Source of the DNA: Nematopogon swammerdamellus
Lineage: Eukaryota > Arthropoda > Insecta > Lepidoptera > Adelidae
NCBI GenBank assembly: GCA_946902875.1
Contig: OX336351.1
Coordinates: 1,860,001 to 1,924,000 of the forward strand
DNA length: 64,000 nt
Reading direction: 5' to 3'
The notes under the pieces were generated by a model. It had not been told where the DNA came from. It saw only the letters and a list, made by a program, of their open reading frames with translations, and made no database searches. Position numbers and translations under genes: made by a program. Shown piece after piece: positions 1 through 8,993 of this stretch. Position 1 is the stretch's first letter; every line of letters starts with the position of its first letter.

Positions 1-37
1 AAAAGTATACCACACATAATGGGTTGAACTAAAAGGA

Positions 38-347
38 AGGTATCGCCATGTCATGGTCAGCGCCACTCACGCCATCTATGTATTAGTTAAAATGCTTCAT
101 ACTCTTTTCACTAGGTGGCGCGCATACACTTTTTAGTTTCTTGTATGGGGACCCCCATGAGTTTTTTTACTTTTTCTTATTTTTCTTATTTGTTTTTATA
201 TCGGCCATAATAACACATATTCTGTGAAAATTTCAATGGGCCACATTACGGTTAAAACAGCCCTCAGACAGACGAACAGACGGACAGACAGACCGCGTAG
301 GCTTAGTAATAGGGTCCCGTACGACGGATACGGAACCCTAAAAAAAT
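38..347 (-). repeat. Dispersed repeat family D, near-complete copy
   Basis: Read on the minus strand this matches the family D copies at 32.46, 48.83 and 50.27 kb. It has the 'agggttccgta' start, a gtctgtccgtc-rich tract, the 'gaaattttcacagaata' segment, and the end with 'cgccatctatg' and 'gcgctgaccatgac'. No protein is encoded. It is a non-coding mobile repeat of unknown transposition type, widespread in Lepidoptera as far as I recall. Confidence 0.7.
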
Positions 348-377
348 AAATAAATTTATAAAACCTGACAAAATACA

Positions 378-440
378 ATTGTCTGCACCTGAAGCTCCGA
401 CCTCGAACACAGCCACCCATTTCGGTAGCGATAAGAAACA
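378..440 (+). mobile_element. Tiny LINE 3'-end remnant
   Basis: The stretch with 'gacctcg', 'acagccaccca' and 'ttcggtagcgataa' resembles the LINE end at 36.30-36.35 kb (gacctcggggacagccaccc). It is only a scrap, identified by internal comparison. Confidence 0.4.
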
Positions 441-451
441 TATTTTTATTT

Positions 452-618
452 TAGTATAGAATAGAATAGAAATTCTTTATTGCACACAAAAACACAAACA
501 GAGATACAGAAAACAGAAGATAACATTAATACAATTAATAGAAATCTACAATACTTCACACAGAAACAAGAGAACAGTAGTTAAAGGCGGACTTATCACT
601 GTAAGTGATTTCTTCACT
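452..618 (-). mobile_element. LINE 3' UTR remnant
   Basis: Read on the minus strand, 'ataagtccgcctt', 'ttgtgtgcaataaagaatt' and similar words match the plus-strand LINE tail at 40.04-40.19 kb. No coding part remains. Confidence 0.45.
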
Positions 619-627
619 GTAAGTGGT

Positions 628-1299
628 TATGACGGGAGGACAAATCGTTATTGACGGAGAAGTGATCGAACAGGTTGAAGAGTACGTATATCTCGGTCAA
701 ATGGCTTGGTAGACAAGGTCTTCTAAAGGAGGACGAGACGAGACGAATTTCAACTGGGTTGGGCAGCCTTCGGAAAGTTAAAATTCGCCCTGAGGTCTGA
801 CCTTCCGCAAAATTTAAAAACCCGTATAATTATATGACCAGTGTGTCCTCCCGGTTATGACGTACGGACTGTGGTACGGGTGTGAAACGTGGACGCTGAC
901 GGTCGGTGTTGTCCAAAGGTTGAAAGTTTCCCAGCGAGCAATGGACCGAGCCATGCTGGGAATATCGCTACGTGATATGGTGCGTAACGAGGCAATCCGC
1001 CGACGCACCAAAGTAGTCGATATTGGATACCGGGTGGTTAAGCTCAAGTGGCAGTGGGCTGGGCACGTCAGCCGAAGAGACGACGACCGTTCGAGTAACC
1101 GGGTCCTACACTGGCGGCCGTGGACAGGAAAACGGAGTGTGGGAAGATCACCCGCCAGGTGGGACGACGACATCAAGTACGTAGGCGGAAAGCAGTGGTT
1201 CCGTACCGCTGAAGGCCGGGAGGACTAGAGGAAAATTTGAGAGGCGTATGTCCAGCAGTGGATGCTTACACGATGACTGACTGATTGACTGATTTCTTC
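628..1299 (+). mobile_element. RTE-type LINE 3' fragment (reverse transcriptase C-terminus)
   Basis: This is the 3' end of a non-LTR retrotransposon. The early part reads as IVIDGEVIEQVEEYVYLGQM and then breaks by frameshifts and stops. From 857 to 1228 the frame is open for 123 codons and contains YGCETWTL, QRAMDRAMLGISLRD, KLKWQWAGHVSR and GKRSVGRSPARWDDD, a word order I know from the C-terminus of RTE-clade reverse transcriptases in Lepidoptera. The fragment ends in a tgactgactgattgactga tail, which fits the short simple-repeat tails of RTE elements rather than poly(A). Endonuclease and catalytic RT motifs are missing, so it is 5'-truncated and dead. Related pieces lie at 22.8, 27.0 and 37.07 kb. 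Confidence 0.85.
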
Positions 1300-1985
1300 C
1301 AGGCAACCTTTGGGTGCTGCAGTTAGAATATGTCCACGGCTAAAACTAGTTTAGGTAAAAAAAAACAGAACTCTTTGTTAGCTGATTACTCTTTTAATCT
1401 AGTTAACCAAAATCCCAGCATACGAACGTTCTTTGTTTTAGATAATTTTACAAACTTCTCAACTAATTTTGACTGGAAATTATCTTGTGTTATCCCCGTG
1501 TTTTCAACAGAAACTTTCAAACAAAGGGTTTCTACTCACGGAGAAGCAAGTGCAGAGGAGTTGGTATTATCAAACTGGGTCGTCACCAACTGGGCTCCTC
1601 CCGCTACTCCCCGCACTAGTGATACATGTTTTATTTTATTGTATGACAGCACACATCAAACAACTGGCTGGTTATGTAAAAGTCTTTGCCAACATCATGG
1701 TTACGGAACCCTAACAACGTTTATTTTATTTTATTTATTTATTTTAAACTTTTAGAGAAACAAAAAGTTACTACATAGTAAACTAACTCTAGTCTAACAC
1801 CTAAACAGGTAAAGTTTCTACAATTTAATTTTAATCCTACAATTAATAATATAAAACAAAACTTATAGATAAGTAATATTATATAGAGAAAAATATTAAT
1901 ATTTATTGAATTGTTATAAACGAAAAGAAAACATTGTGATTTAGAAAATTCTTGAGAAAGCGAGGCAGTTTTTTTAATTTAACCT
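1300..1985. other. No assigned gene; AT-rich spacer with an unrecognised 141-codon ORF
   Basis: An open frame at 1330-1755 (+) has no motif I recognise, and an overlapping ORF in another frame is nearly as long. The rest is AT-rich and probably includes the 3' UTR of the minus-strand LINE remnant to the right. Nothing here is called as a gene. Confidence 0.5.
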
Positions 1986-2019
1986 AAACTAGTGTTAAAA
2001 ATTTCGACACTGCAGAACA

Positions 2020-2277
2020 AAACATTTTATGTAGATAAATCAACATAGTTGACTGTGCCGAGGGACCAAATGTTCCAGTCGACACAGCCACAATCACCTC
2101 TCCTCGCGAAACCACGCTCAGTGAGACGCCATGCCAGCAGATTTGCGGACTGTTGCTAGGCTGTCTAGCCCGTTGATACGACGTTTGAAGACACACCCTA
2201 GCGGTGCGACAAAGAAACGGTTTTCTAAACCGAGACGGTTTCTCCAACGTCCAATAACAGCAACAAAAGGACAAGGG
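2020..2277 (-). mobile_element. Degenerate LINE C-terminus
   Basis: The minus strand encodes SRFRKPFLCRTARVCLQTSYQRARQ, then QICWHGVSLSVVSRGE. This is a decayed form of the 'SKSFLCRTAKIWNGLP...AGMA' ending of the LINE at 41.92-42.69 kb. The trailing nucleotides (ctgctggcatggcgtctcac, gcgtggtttcgcgagga) match the end of the LINE at 45.9-46.1 kb. Confidence 0.65.
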
Positions 2278-2473
2278 TTTTACTAGAAATTGTAGGTAGC
2301 GACAACTCCTCTGTTATGTTTACTTCGTGGTTTCACTTCGCCTGAAGGTACAGAGAGTTTCAGCCGAACACTAAACACAATTCACTTTTATACAGGTACA
2401 GAAGAAACTTATTTTGAGTTCAACCCCGGCAGCATGTTCTATGTATTAGGTACATGGTACATACATGCATACA

Positions 2474-2765
2474 TGCCCACTGCATCTCTCCCCGTGCATG
2501 TCGTAAAAGGCGACTAGGGGATAAGGACAAGATGCCGTGCTAAAGGGCCTAACCACCTCTCACCTTGGCGCGGTCCTTTCACCGAGTCATGCTACAGGTG
2601 GGTCTTCGTGCCTTACTTGCTGCTTGATAGTTATTTTGTCCTAAAACTTTGCTAAACGTGGTGGTCGGTGTTGTGCTATAATTTACAAGAATACTTGCAG
2701 CACAACACCGATTACTCGGCTTACCCCGAATACCGGGATACAGCGTGTGGTATGTAAGAAGGTAA
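2474..2765 (+). repeat. Family C repeat, 5'-truncated copy
   Basis: It matches the fuller family C copy at 55.99 kb through 'ccccgtgcatgtcgtaaaag', 'gatgccgtgc', 'tgggtcttcgtgccttactt', 'gctgcttgatagtta' and the 'gatacagcg' end. It lacks the first ~35 bp ('taccgtgtggggccggtac'). Confidence 0.7.
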
Positions 2766-2881
2766 ATTAAATGGCCCTAAAATTTTTAATATTTTTCATG
2801 CATTCCGCTCTCAATCAGCCACCCAGACCATTGAATCTGAATAAATGCCGACTTATCGAATTTCTTAAATATAATAAATTT

Positions 2882-3203
2882 TGTACCGTGTGGGGCCGGT
2901 ACTTTAAAAGAATAGCCCCACTGCATCTCTCCCCGTGTATGTCGTAAAAGTCGACTAAGGGATATGACTCCCATAGATTACTAGGTGATAGGGTTTAACC
3001 CACCCGGGTTGACCCACCACCGCACTGAATGAAAGGTCGGTCGAAACGGCTATGTAAATAGTTTGTGTTTTCCGTCCAGTTCAGTGTAGCCGACACGACC
3101 GAAGAGAAGCACTGACGTGGCACCAAGTTCACCCGGTGTTATTTGCTGACATCACGGATGTTGTAGGTGATGGGCCAACCGTGTCAGTTTCCATAAAAAA
3201 AAA
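2882..3203 (+). mobile_element. SINE-A2 (family C head on the SINE-A body), complete copy
   Basis: The head is 'taccgtgtggggccggtac' plus 'catctctccccgtgtatgtc', which is the first ~75 bp of family C. It then switches to the SINE-A core (ttactaggtgatagggttta, accgcactgaatgaaa), the A body (gtccagttcagtgtagccg) and the A tail (gacatcacggatgttgtagg, gtcagtttccat), ending in an A-run. I see no tRNA A or B box in this head. The join between C-derived and A-derived sequence is the same in the copies at 28.6, 33.1, 49.6 and 52.7 kb, so it is a real subfamily and not a chance insertion. Confidence 0.8.
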
Positions 3204-3506
3204 TTATAATATTCGCGAATAGGATGCGAGCGAAGCCGCGGAAAAAAGTAGTAAATTTAATCAAAGAGCAGATTCTCGTCTGATTTGCACTAGACAGGCC
3301 CTAACATACAGAACCCCTTTTTTCGCGATAATCACATTCCATATTGATGTCTTTCAATTTCATGAGTTAGGGGACGTTTTCACAGATATAGCCTCATAAA
3401 TGTATGAGAGGCAAAGAACAGGAAGGCATCCCTTCCACTTGAAGCTATAAAGATATTTAATGTAAAATTATAATTTTTATTTTTTGGCTTCGCCGTAGTC
3501 GGGTAA
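3204..3506. other. Unassigned spacer with a 'gcgagcgaagccgcgg' remnant
   Basis: The bases around 3227-3242 carry the 'gcgagcgaagccgcgg' word that ends several dispersed elements in this window (55.48, 59.11 kb). The remainder shows no recognisable feature. Confidence 0.4.
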
Positions 3507-3573
3507 AAACCGGTCAAGCGCAAGTCGGACTCGCGCATCGAGGGTTCCGTACCACTTTGCAATTGACCAGTTT
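3507..3573 (-). repeat. Family D short derivative
   Basis: It consists of 'aaaccggtcaagcgcaagtc', 'gagggttccgtacc' and a terminal 'gaccagttt'. This joins the two ends of family D with the middle missing, as at 38.13 and 49.42 kb. Its ends are weakly inverted (accggtcaa / ttgaccagtt). Confidence 0.55.
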
Positions 3574-3878
3574 GTATTATTAGTTTTTTTAAATTTAGAG
3601 TTTGCTATATAACCACCAATCCACCACGAGGACGCCGTGTCGGGGCGTGGTGGCTTACGAGTGTCAAGCTGTTTAACCTCTCATGACCAGACCTGGTGAC
3701 TGACTCGTGAGAGGATAACGAAGCTGACACTTAACTAAGAGCTTCACCTGCGAGCATTACAACGGGCCGTAAAGCCGCGATCTCTGTCCAGCCCATCCTC
3801 ACAAACCCAAAACCCAACCCTCACCAGCTACCTACCACACTCCAATACCGTCAAGCTCTATCCTAGGAAGCAGTGTGA

Positions 3879-4145
3879 CGGCCACTCCGATTAAACAAAT
3901 GTGATCAGCCGCCCAAACTTAATAATGAGGTTAATGACCTTTTAAACAGGGATAAGGACACAGAACCGACTGATACGGACATGACAATGACAGAGAGGGA
4001 GGCAACCACTGCCGGCGAGGTCATGGCAGAGGATGCCCTTCTCAACTCACAGTTGGTGCAGCTGGACGAGCGGACAACCCCAGTCCTCGAGTCAGACTCA
4101 GACCGTGGATCAGAAACGGCAAGGTGTGTGGTCTCGGAAGCTTAG
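3879..4145 (+). pseudogene. Possible LINE ORF1 (gag-like) N-terminal remnant
   Basis: An 88-codon open frame without a clear start reads RDKDTEPTDTDMTMTEREAT, then QLVQLDERTTPVLESDSDRG, and ends at a TAG. It is acidic and Ser/Thr-rich. Just past the stop, another frame reads LRRDSIPKRKRQ, a basic patch of the kind found in LINE ORF1 proteins, which suggests one frameshift. Upstream bases 3600-3878 would then be 5' UTR. The matching 3' end could be the LINE tail at 4.92-5.10 kb, with most of ORF1 and ORF2 deleted. This is inference from composition and context, not a family match. Confidence 0.35.
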
Positions 4146-4914
4146 GAGGGACAGTATTCCAAAACGTAAACGACAGTGGCTGTTCAGAACGGTGTAGTGC
4201 ACACCGCCTTTATCTTTAAACTAGTTTTCTGCGATCGACGAATTAGTGATGAGTTGATGACTACCCGCGAACCGTTGGCGCCCTTTTTCTACGCGCTCGA
4301 GGCAGAGCGCATTGTCATTCAAGCATTCGTCAGTTACACATTCATCTTTTTCTTTCTTTCGAACATATTATTTATGATCTCGCTGCCGCTACCGCCGCCA
4401 TCGAGCCGGTCATCACCGCATCTCCATCGGGTAATCAAGTGCGTGTCGGTCTTCATGAGTGTAAGCCCAGGATCCTGGTGATGAGTGTCCCGCACGCATC
4501 CTGCGCCCGCCCGCGGAAAACCAGGTACGTGGCCCTCTTTCGTTCGGTCGCATCTCATCCATAAAATTCACTCACCTCATTGTCATTTCATTAATTAATA
4601 CTTACAGTCCATTCTCTTTTAAAAATTCCAGGCACCGAGTTCTGCTTTGTCCCAAGACAGAACTCCCCTTCAGTGGCCAAGGCCCAAGGACATGCATCTA
4701 CGTGCCAAATTGTATAAAGGCTGAGATGATTACCAGTTCTGCTCCAGGGACCTAACACCCGTCAGAGTCCGGGGGGAGACGTAGACAGAAGTTCCGCAAG
4801 TGGTAGTGGCCTCACCCTACCTGCCAATAGATACGCTGCTGCTCTGACGTAAGAACTGGTGGACCTGGAACAAATAATCGTCACAGCAGACACAAACGCT
4901 CACCACACCAAAAG
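4146..4914. other. Unassigned stretch between two LINE remnants
   Basis: It contains short, overlapping, unrecognised open frames on both strands (4176-4481 +, 4334-4558 -). If 3.6-5.3 kb is one internally deleted LINE, this is either its scrambled interior or unrelated inserted sequence. Confidence 0.35.
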
Positions 4915-5103
4915 AGCTCCACTACAAACAAAATAGAGCATGCCTGCAGGCGGACGAGACACCCACTCACGTGCTGCTGGAGTACGAGGAGGTGGCAGAT
5001 CTAAGGGCGAAGGAGCTGAAAGGCCCTACTACACTTCAAGAGGCGTGCCAAGACCCAAAGAGAGTGCGCCGCCTCCTGGAAGAACTCGGCTGGTTGGAGT
5101 AAG
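4915..5103 (+). mobile_element. RNase H-class LINE, ORF2 C-terminal tail
   Basis: The frame reads ACLQADETPTHVLLEYEEVA, then LRAKELKGPTTLQEACQDP and RRLLEELGWLE before a TAA. This is the zinc-knuckle-like tail that follows the RNase H domain in I/R1-type LINEs (CRxCL...DETxxHVLL.C). Here the later Cys is Tyr (LLEYEE). The same ending, ELGWLG or DLGWLG, closes the minus-strand LINE at 43.2 kb. RT and RNase H are absent. Confidence 0.75.
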
Positions 5104-5282
5104 GCCGTAGGACGCGCAAAATATCCACAAAGGAGTGGGATTAAGCGAGGAGAACGAGTCCGAACAACAACAATCGAACAACGACTGTGCGGTGGTCCGA
5201 CGCGGGCGGGTTCAACCCTACAACCTGGAAAGGCAACAAATGCAACGTGCACGACCAGAGGGATCTGGTCGTACCAGCTACA
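5104..5282. other. Likely LINE 3' UTR or degenerate SINE-A body
   Basis: No gene seen. The last ~40 bp (gcacgacc...gtaccagctacagtaaaatgg) loosely resemble the SINE-A segment that ends each unit of the tandem array to the right. Confidence 0.3.
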
Positions 5283-6298
5283 GTAAAATGGCGACAATAA
5301 ACAATATCACATAGATTCTGTGTATATCTCTATAGCGGCCACTGTGTGACCGGCTTAATGTAAAGACGTGGAGATATATCGCGACACGCTCTAGCGGCCG
5401 AAACAGATATGAGCGAGAGAGCGATACAATGAGAATCTTATTATTCGACGTGTGCGTCGCTGATATGGGAAATATTGCAGGTTTCGCGGCACAACTAAAT
5501 GGAGGCTTTGAACTGCCGGAAAATTTACTGTGTACCTACAAATTTTTGTATTTTTTTATGGAAACTGTCACTATTGTCTACATCACCTGCAACATCCGTG
5601 ATATCAGTCCATAACACTATGGTGAACTAGGTACCATGTCAGTGCCTCCTTCGGGTCGTGCCGGCCACACTAAACTGGCAACAATAAACAATATGAGATC
5701 GATTCTACGTATATCTATAGCGGCCACTGTGTGACCGGCTTAATGTAAAGACGCGGTGATATATCGCGACACGCTCTAGCGGCCGAAACAGATGTGAGCG
5801 CGAGAGCGATACAATGAGAATCTTATTATTCGCCGTGTGGGTCGCTGATATGGGAAATATTGCAGGCCTCGCGGCACAACTAAAGGGAGGCTTTGAACTG
5901 CCGGACAATTTACTGTGTACCTACAATTGTATTTTTTATGGAAACTGTCACTGTTGGCTACATCACCTACAACATCCGTGATGTCAGTCCATAACACCAC
6001 GGTGAACTAGGCGCCATGTCAGTGCTTCCCTCGGGTCGTGCCGGCCACACTAAACTGGCGACAATAAACAATATCAGATCGATTCTATGTATATCTATAG
6101 CGGCCACTGTGTGACCGGCTTAATGTAAAGACTTGGTGATATATCGCGAGTCGCGCGCGACACGCTCTAGCGGCCGAAACAGATATGAGCGAGAGAGCGA
6201 TACAATGAGAATCTTATTATTCGCCGTGTGGGTCGCTGATATGGGAAATATTGCAGGCTTCGCGGCACAACTAAAGGGAGGCTTTGAACTGTCGGAAA
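5283..6298 (+). repeat. Tandem array, ~2.6 units of 380-387 bp
   Basis: The word 'acaataaacaatat' recurs at 5294, 5681 and 6061. Each unit contains 'tatagcggccactgtgtgac', 'acacgctctagcggccgaaa', 'gagcgatacaatgagaatct' and 'tatgggaaatattgcagg'. Units 1 and 2 end in a minus-strand SINE-A 3' fragment (5551-5678 and 5932-6058). Unit 3 stops at about 6298, before that fragment. A short frame (MRILLF.V.VADMGNIAGFA) is repeated in each unit but has no family I recognise. The SINE must have inserted before the array formed. Confidence 0.85.
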
Positions 6299-6647
6299 AG
6301 GTCGCCAGAGTGTGGCTTCAAAGCAATACGCGGGCGTATTATGGAAATATATTGAAAAAATTGATCGTCTGTTGACAAAGGAATAACTTGAACAATGTGG
6401 AAACCAAGAACTTTAGAAGTGGTAGGGACTTTGGACCTTCCCCGCGCCAGCGTAACACCATATTGTAAAAACGTACGAATAACATTTGTCGGTCGCCCGC
6501 TGGCCACATAGCGGCAACCTTTCCCCACCCGATACCACCCAATCAGAGCGCGCACCGTCCCCTCCGCTACCCGCGGAGTTCGGCCACGCTATATAAGAAT
6601 TGAACAGTCCTACGTCCCTACCTCTTCTATCGTTCTTGGTGGAAACC
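6299..6647 (+). promoter_or_regulatory. Unassigned segment with a CCAAT/TATA promoter-like stretch
   Basis: It carries 'cccaatcagagcgcgcac' at ~6538-6555 and 'ctatataagaa' at ~6590-6600 in a GC-rich context. The spacing looks like a pol II core promoter or the U3 part of an LTR. No open frame or LTR partner follows; a SINE-B begins at ~6648. Promoter activity is inference. Confidence 0.3.
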
Positions 6648-7190
6648 CTGCTGTTTCACCGTTCGGAACCGGTGTAAAACTGTAGGGCCCCTTTCCTTGC
6701 CACTGACTAGGTGATATGTTCAAATTGTAGCCGACTGCGTTGGTACCACCGTACTGAATGTAACATGGCCGCATAGCAGCCTCAGCTTTGTTTTCCTCTA
6801 GTTCAGTATTTTTTTATTTTTTTAAGTAATCCGATATGGGTGGCTGAGTCGGAGGGGCCAAAGCAAATGCTCCGAAATGCCAATATCACCTCCGAGAAGG
6901 TAGGTGCCATACCGGAGACTTCCCTGGATTGCTGGCTATACTGGACTAGAGGAGAACACAACCAAGGCTGCTATGCGGCCATCTTTTATCCAGTACGGTG
7001 GTACCAACCCACTCGGCTACAATTTGAGCCTACCACCTAGTAAGGGGCAAGGGAAGGAACCTACATCGGTTCCGAACGGTAACCAAAAATCGAAAGGAAA
7101 GACTTCGGTAAGGCACCTACCTTCTCGGAGGTGCTGGTCGGAGCATGTTCTTTGGCCCCTCCGACCTACCGGATTTCATAAAAAAATAGA
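6648..7190 (+). mobile_element. SINE-B copy interrupted by an inverted SINE-B
   Basis: A plus-strand copy runs from 'gctgtttcaccgttcggaac' to 'cctctagttcagta' (~6812). It resumes at ~7095 with 'aagacttcggta', 'ggcacctaccttctcggagg' and the 'ccggattt-cataaaaaa' end. The block between is a minus-strand SINE-B. The tRNA-like head of the outer copy is missing. Confidence 0.75.
6813..7081 (-). mobile_element. SINE-B inserted inside another SINE-B
   Basis: On the minus strand it carries the full SINE-B tail (gtatgg, ggctgagtcgg, aggtgatattggc), the middle (tcctctagtccagtatagcc), the core (taccaccgtactg, cttactaggtggtag) and ends at 'accgttcggaac'. The head is truncated. Its T-rich left edge at 6808-6827 is the poly(A) of the minus-strand insertion. 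Confidence 0.75.
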
Positions 7191-7860
7191 TATTTTTAAT
7201 TCCTTCCTGAGATTTTACATAGGTTCCGCCGACTTCAAAATATTTATGCAAAATGGGAACAAAAAAATTAATTTACAAATTTCATTCACAAATATATTCA
7301 TAAACAACCTACATACAGAATAAACCCATTCCGGAAGCATACGAGCGCATGACTCTCGCCAAGTATCCTCTTGTGTCTAACGCAGAATTTTAATGTCCCC
7401 ATGTACGCGTAACACAGGATTTCTGGCGCCCGAATAATAAAATAAAACACATCAACCCTTCAGTCTAAACCTTAAAATATATTTCCATAAAACATAAACA
7501 GGCATAAAATTCCCCCAGCCAGACGGAAGGAGTTCCACGGAGATGAGTTCTGAGAGCAGCTGTTGCTAGCTTTAACTTCTAGTAAATCACGTGTCGCCAG
7601 TGCGGAGGGAAGCGGGAGCCACGACTACGTAGTCCACCAATCACGCACCATTTAGCTCCCTGTGTGCTGGATCGCGACAATCTGTGAACGCGACTGACGC
7701 AATGCGACGTTCAGTTCGATGACGTATGCCCCCATATTGCTTAGACAAACTCCTGTTAACTTACATATATTCTCCATGTCTAAATTAACCATGTCTGTTT
7801 GATTGTATGTGTGTTTCGATCTCCTGGAGAGCGGCTTAACCTTTTCATGAACGGTTTTCA
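7191..7860. other. No gene seen
   Basis: AT-rich at 7191-7320, then mixed composition up to the LTR element. Only short unrecognised frames are present (for example 7652-7861 -). Nothing can be supported. Confidence 0.5.
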
Positions 7861-7865
7861 ACTAT

Positions 7866-8980
7866 TGTTAAAAAAGCACTGTTCAGGGATTCATTTCATT
7901 TACTCACTGACAAAAGTTCACCCATTTATAAGTTCACCTATTCGCCAGAGTTCACACTTATAAAGGTTCGCCTATTCGCTGTCAGCGTTCACCCTTTGCC
8001 GGTTCGGTCTCCTCCGGCGAAACCGTGACTCAATCTACAGTTCGACTGTTCATCGTGGGAGTGTCAATCGTCTCCTGTGCACGCGTCAACTTGACAATGG
8101 TTCTTTAAAACCAAATCACTTGTTACTGTTTCACTATTTATGCATTATTTATTAAGCACTGTTCTTTGTTCTCAAACTAATCATGTTTGGGGAAGTTTGT
8201 GGAGACAAATGAAACTAGCATACGGGTTGCCCCGCCACCAATCTTAGTCCCAAGGCCAGGTAACAAGTATTCGCTTGAGTTGTCACTTGTCACTAGTTGT
8301 CACTATAAATAGTTCGGTGTCACTACCAATTCACGATAGGTATCACGAGTATGTTCTAACGTCGTTTCCGGTTGTCTGCACATAACTGTCACTATGTTTT
8401 ACTTGTTTCTATTCTCGGTTCCATTTTAATCATTATTTTCACTGGAGCGTCACTGTCATGTACGTTTCGTGAGTTCGAGAGCTTCTCTACCGTCGTCTCG
8501 GTCCGTTCTGAGGAGCTGTCTGAATGGGACTGCCTAATTAAACTATGATCGTCTCGGGGCAGCGAATGTTTACATTATGTGTCCGGGCCGGCGCGAGAGT
8601 CGTCACCACGCACATGACCTCGCGCCCGCCAATAATGAACCCCATTGTTCTATCGCAGCTCGCGTCTCCTAGTCGAGCGGTCCCTAACCTTGACTTAGTA
8701 TTTCTTCATAACAAATCTATTTTCGAATACGATGCTCCATATGTTTCTACTCTCGTCATCGTGTGTGCTGATACCTGTATCCTGACCCCAGTTTCAACTT
8801 TGATTGGCAGACTAACATATATTTCCTATAATTTACATTCTAACTTACTCTATTTTTCTACCTACCTATATGAATTACCTGGGCCCAGGTCTTTACCGAT
8901 AATATGAATATGAAACTATAGTTCTAGCCTTATTTATTAATTTCGCAGTTTTCTTAATATTATTGTGTCTGTCGCCAACA
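7866..8980 (-). repeat. 3' LTR (left copy on plus strand)
   Basis: 1,115 bp, offset exactly 7,477 bp from the right copy; I saw no mismatch on reading both. It contains tandem-like 'gttcaccnattt/ttcgcc' motifs at the left end and an AATAAA on the minus strand (plus-strand tttatt at ~8148-8153). The 120-codon plus-strand frame at 8545-8907 is simply LTR sequence, repeated at 16022-16384. Confidence 0.9.
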
Positions 8981-8993
8981 GTCTCCCCTCCGT
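8981..8993 (-). other. Polypurine tract next to the 3' LTR
   Basis: On the minus strand CGGAGGGGAGAC sits immediately before the LTR start TGTTGG. That is the expected position of the second-strand primer and it fixes the element's orientation. Confidence 0.7.

Noticed and set aside
1330..1755. 141-codon host gene with an upstream acceptor-like ttcttccag
   Set aside because: No recognisable motif, a competing frame, AT-rich end running into a LINE 3' UTR; not supported.
5429..5614. Small gene repeated in each unit of the tandem array
   Set aside because: The frame runs into the SINE-A tail and differs between units at its end; no family match.
8545..8907. 120-codon gene present twice (also 16022-16384)
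   Set aside because: It is LTR sequence duplicated with the element; no motif and plus-strand, opposite to the element.
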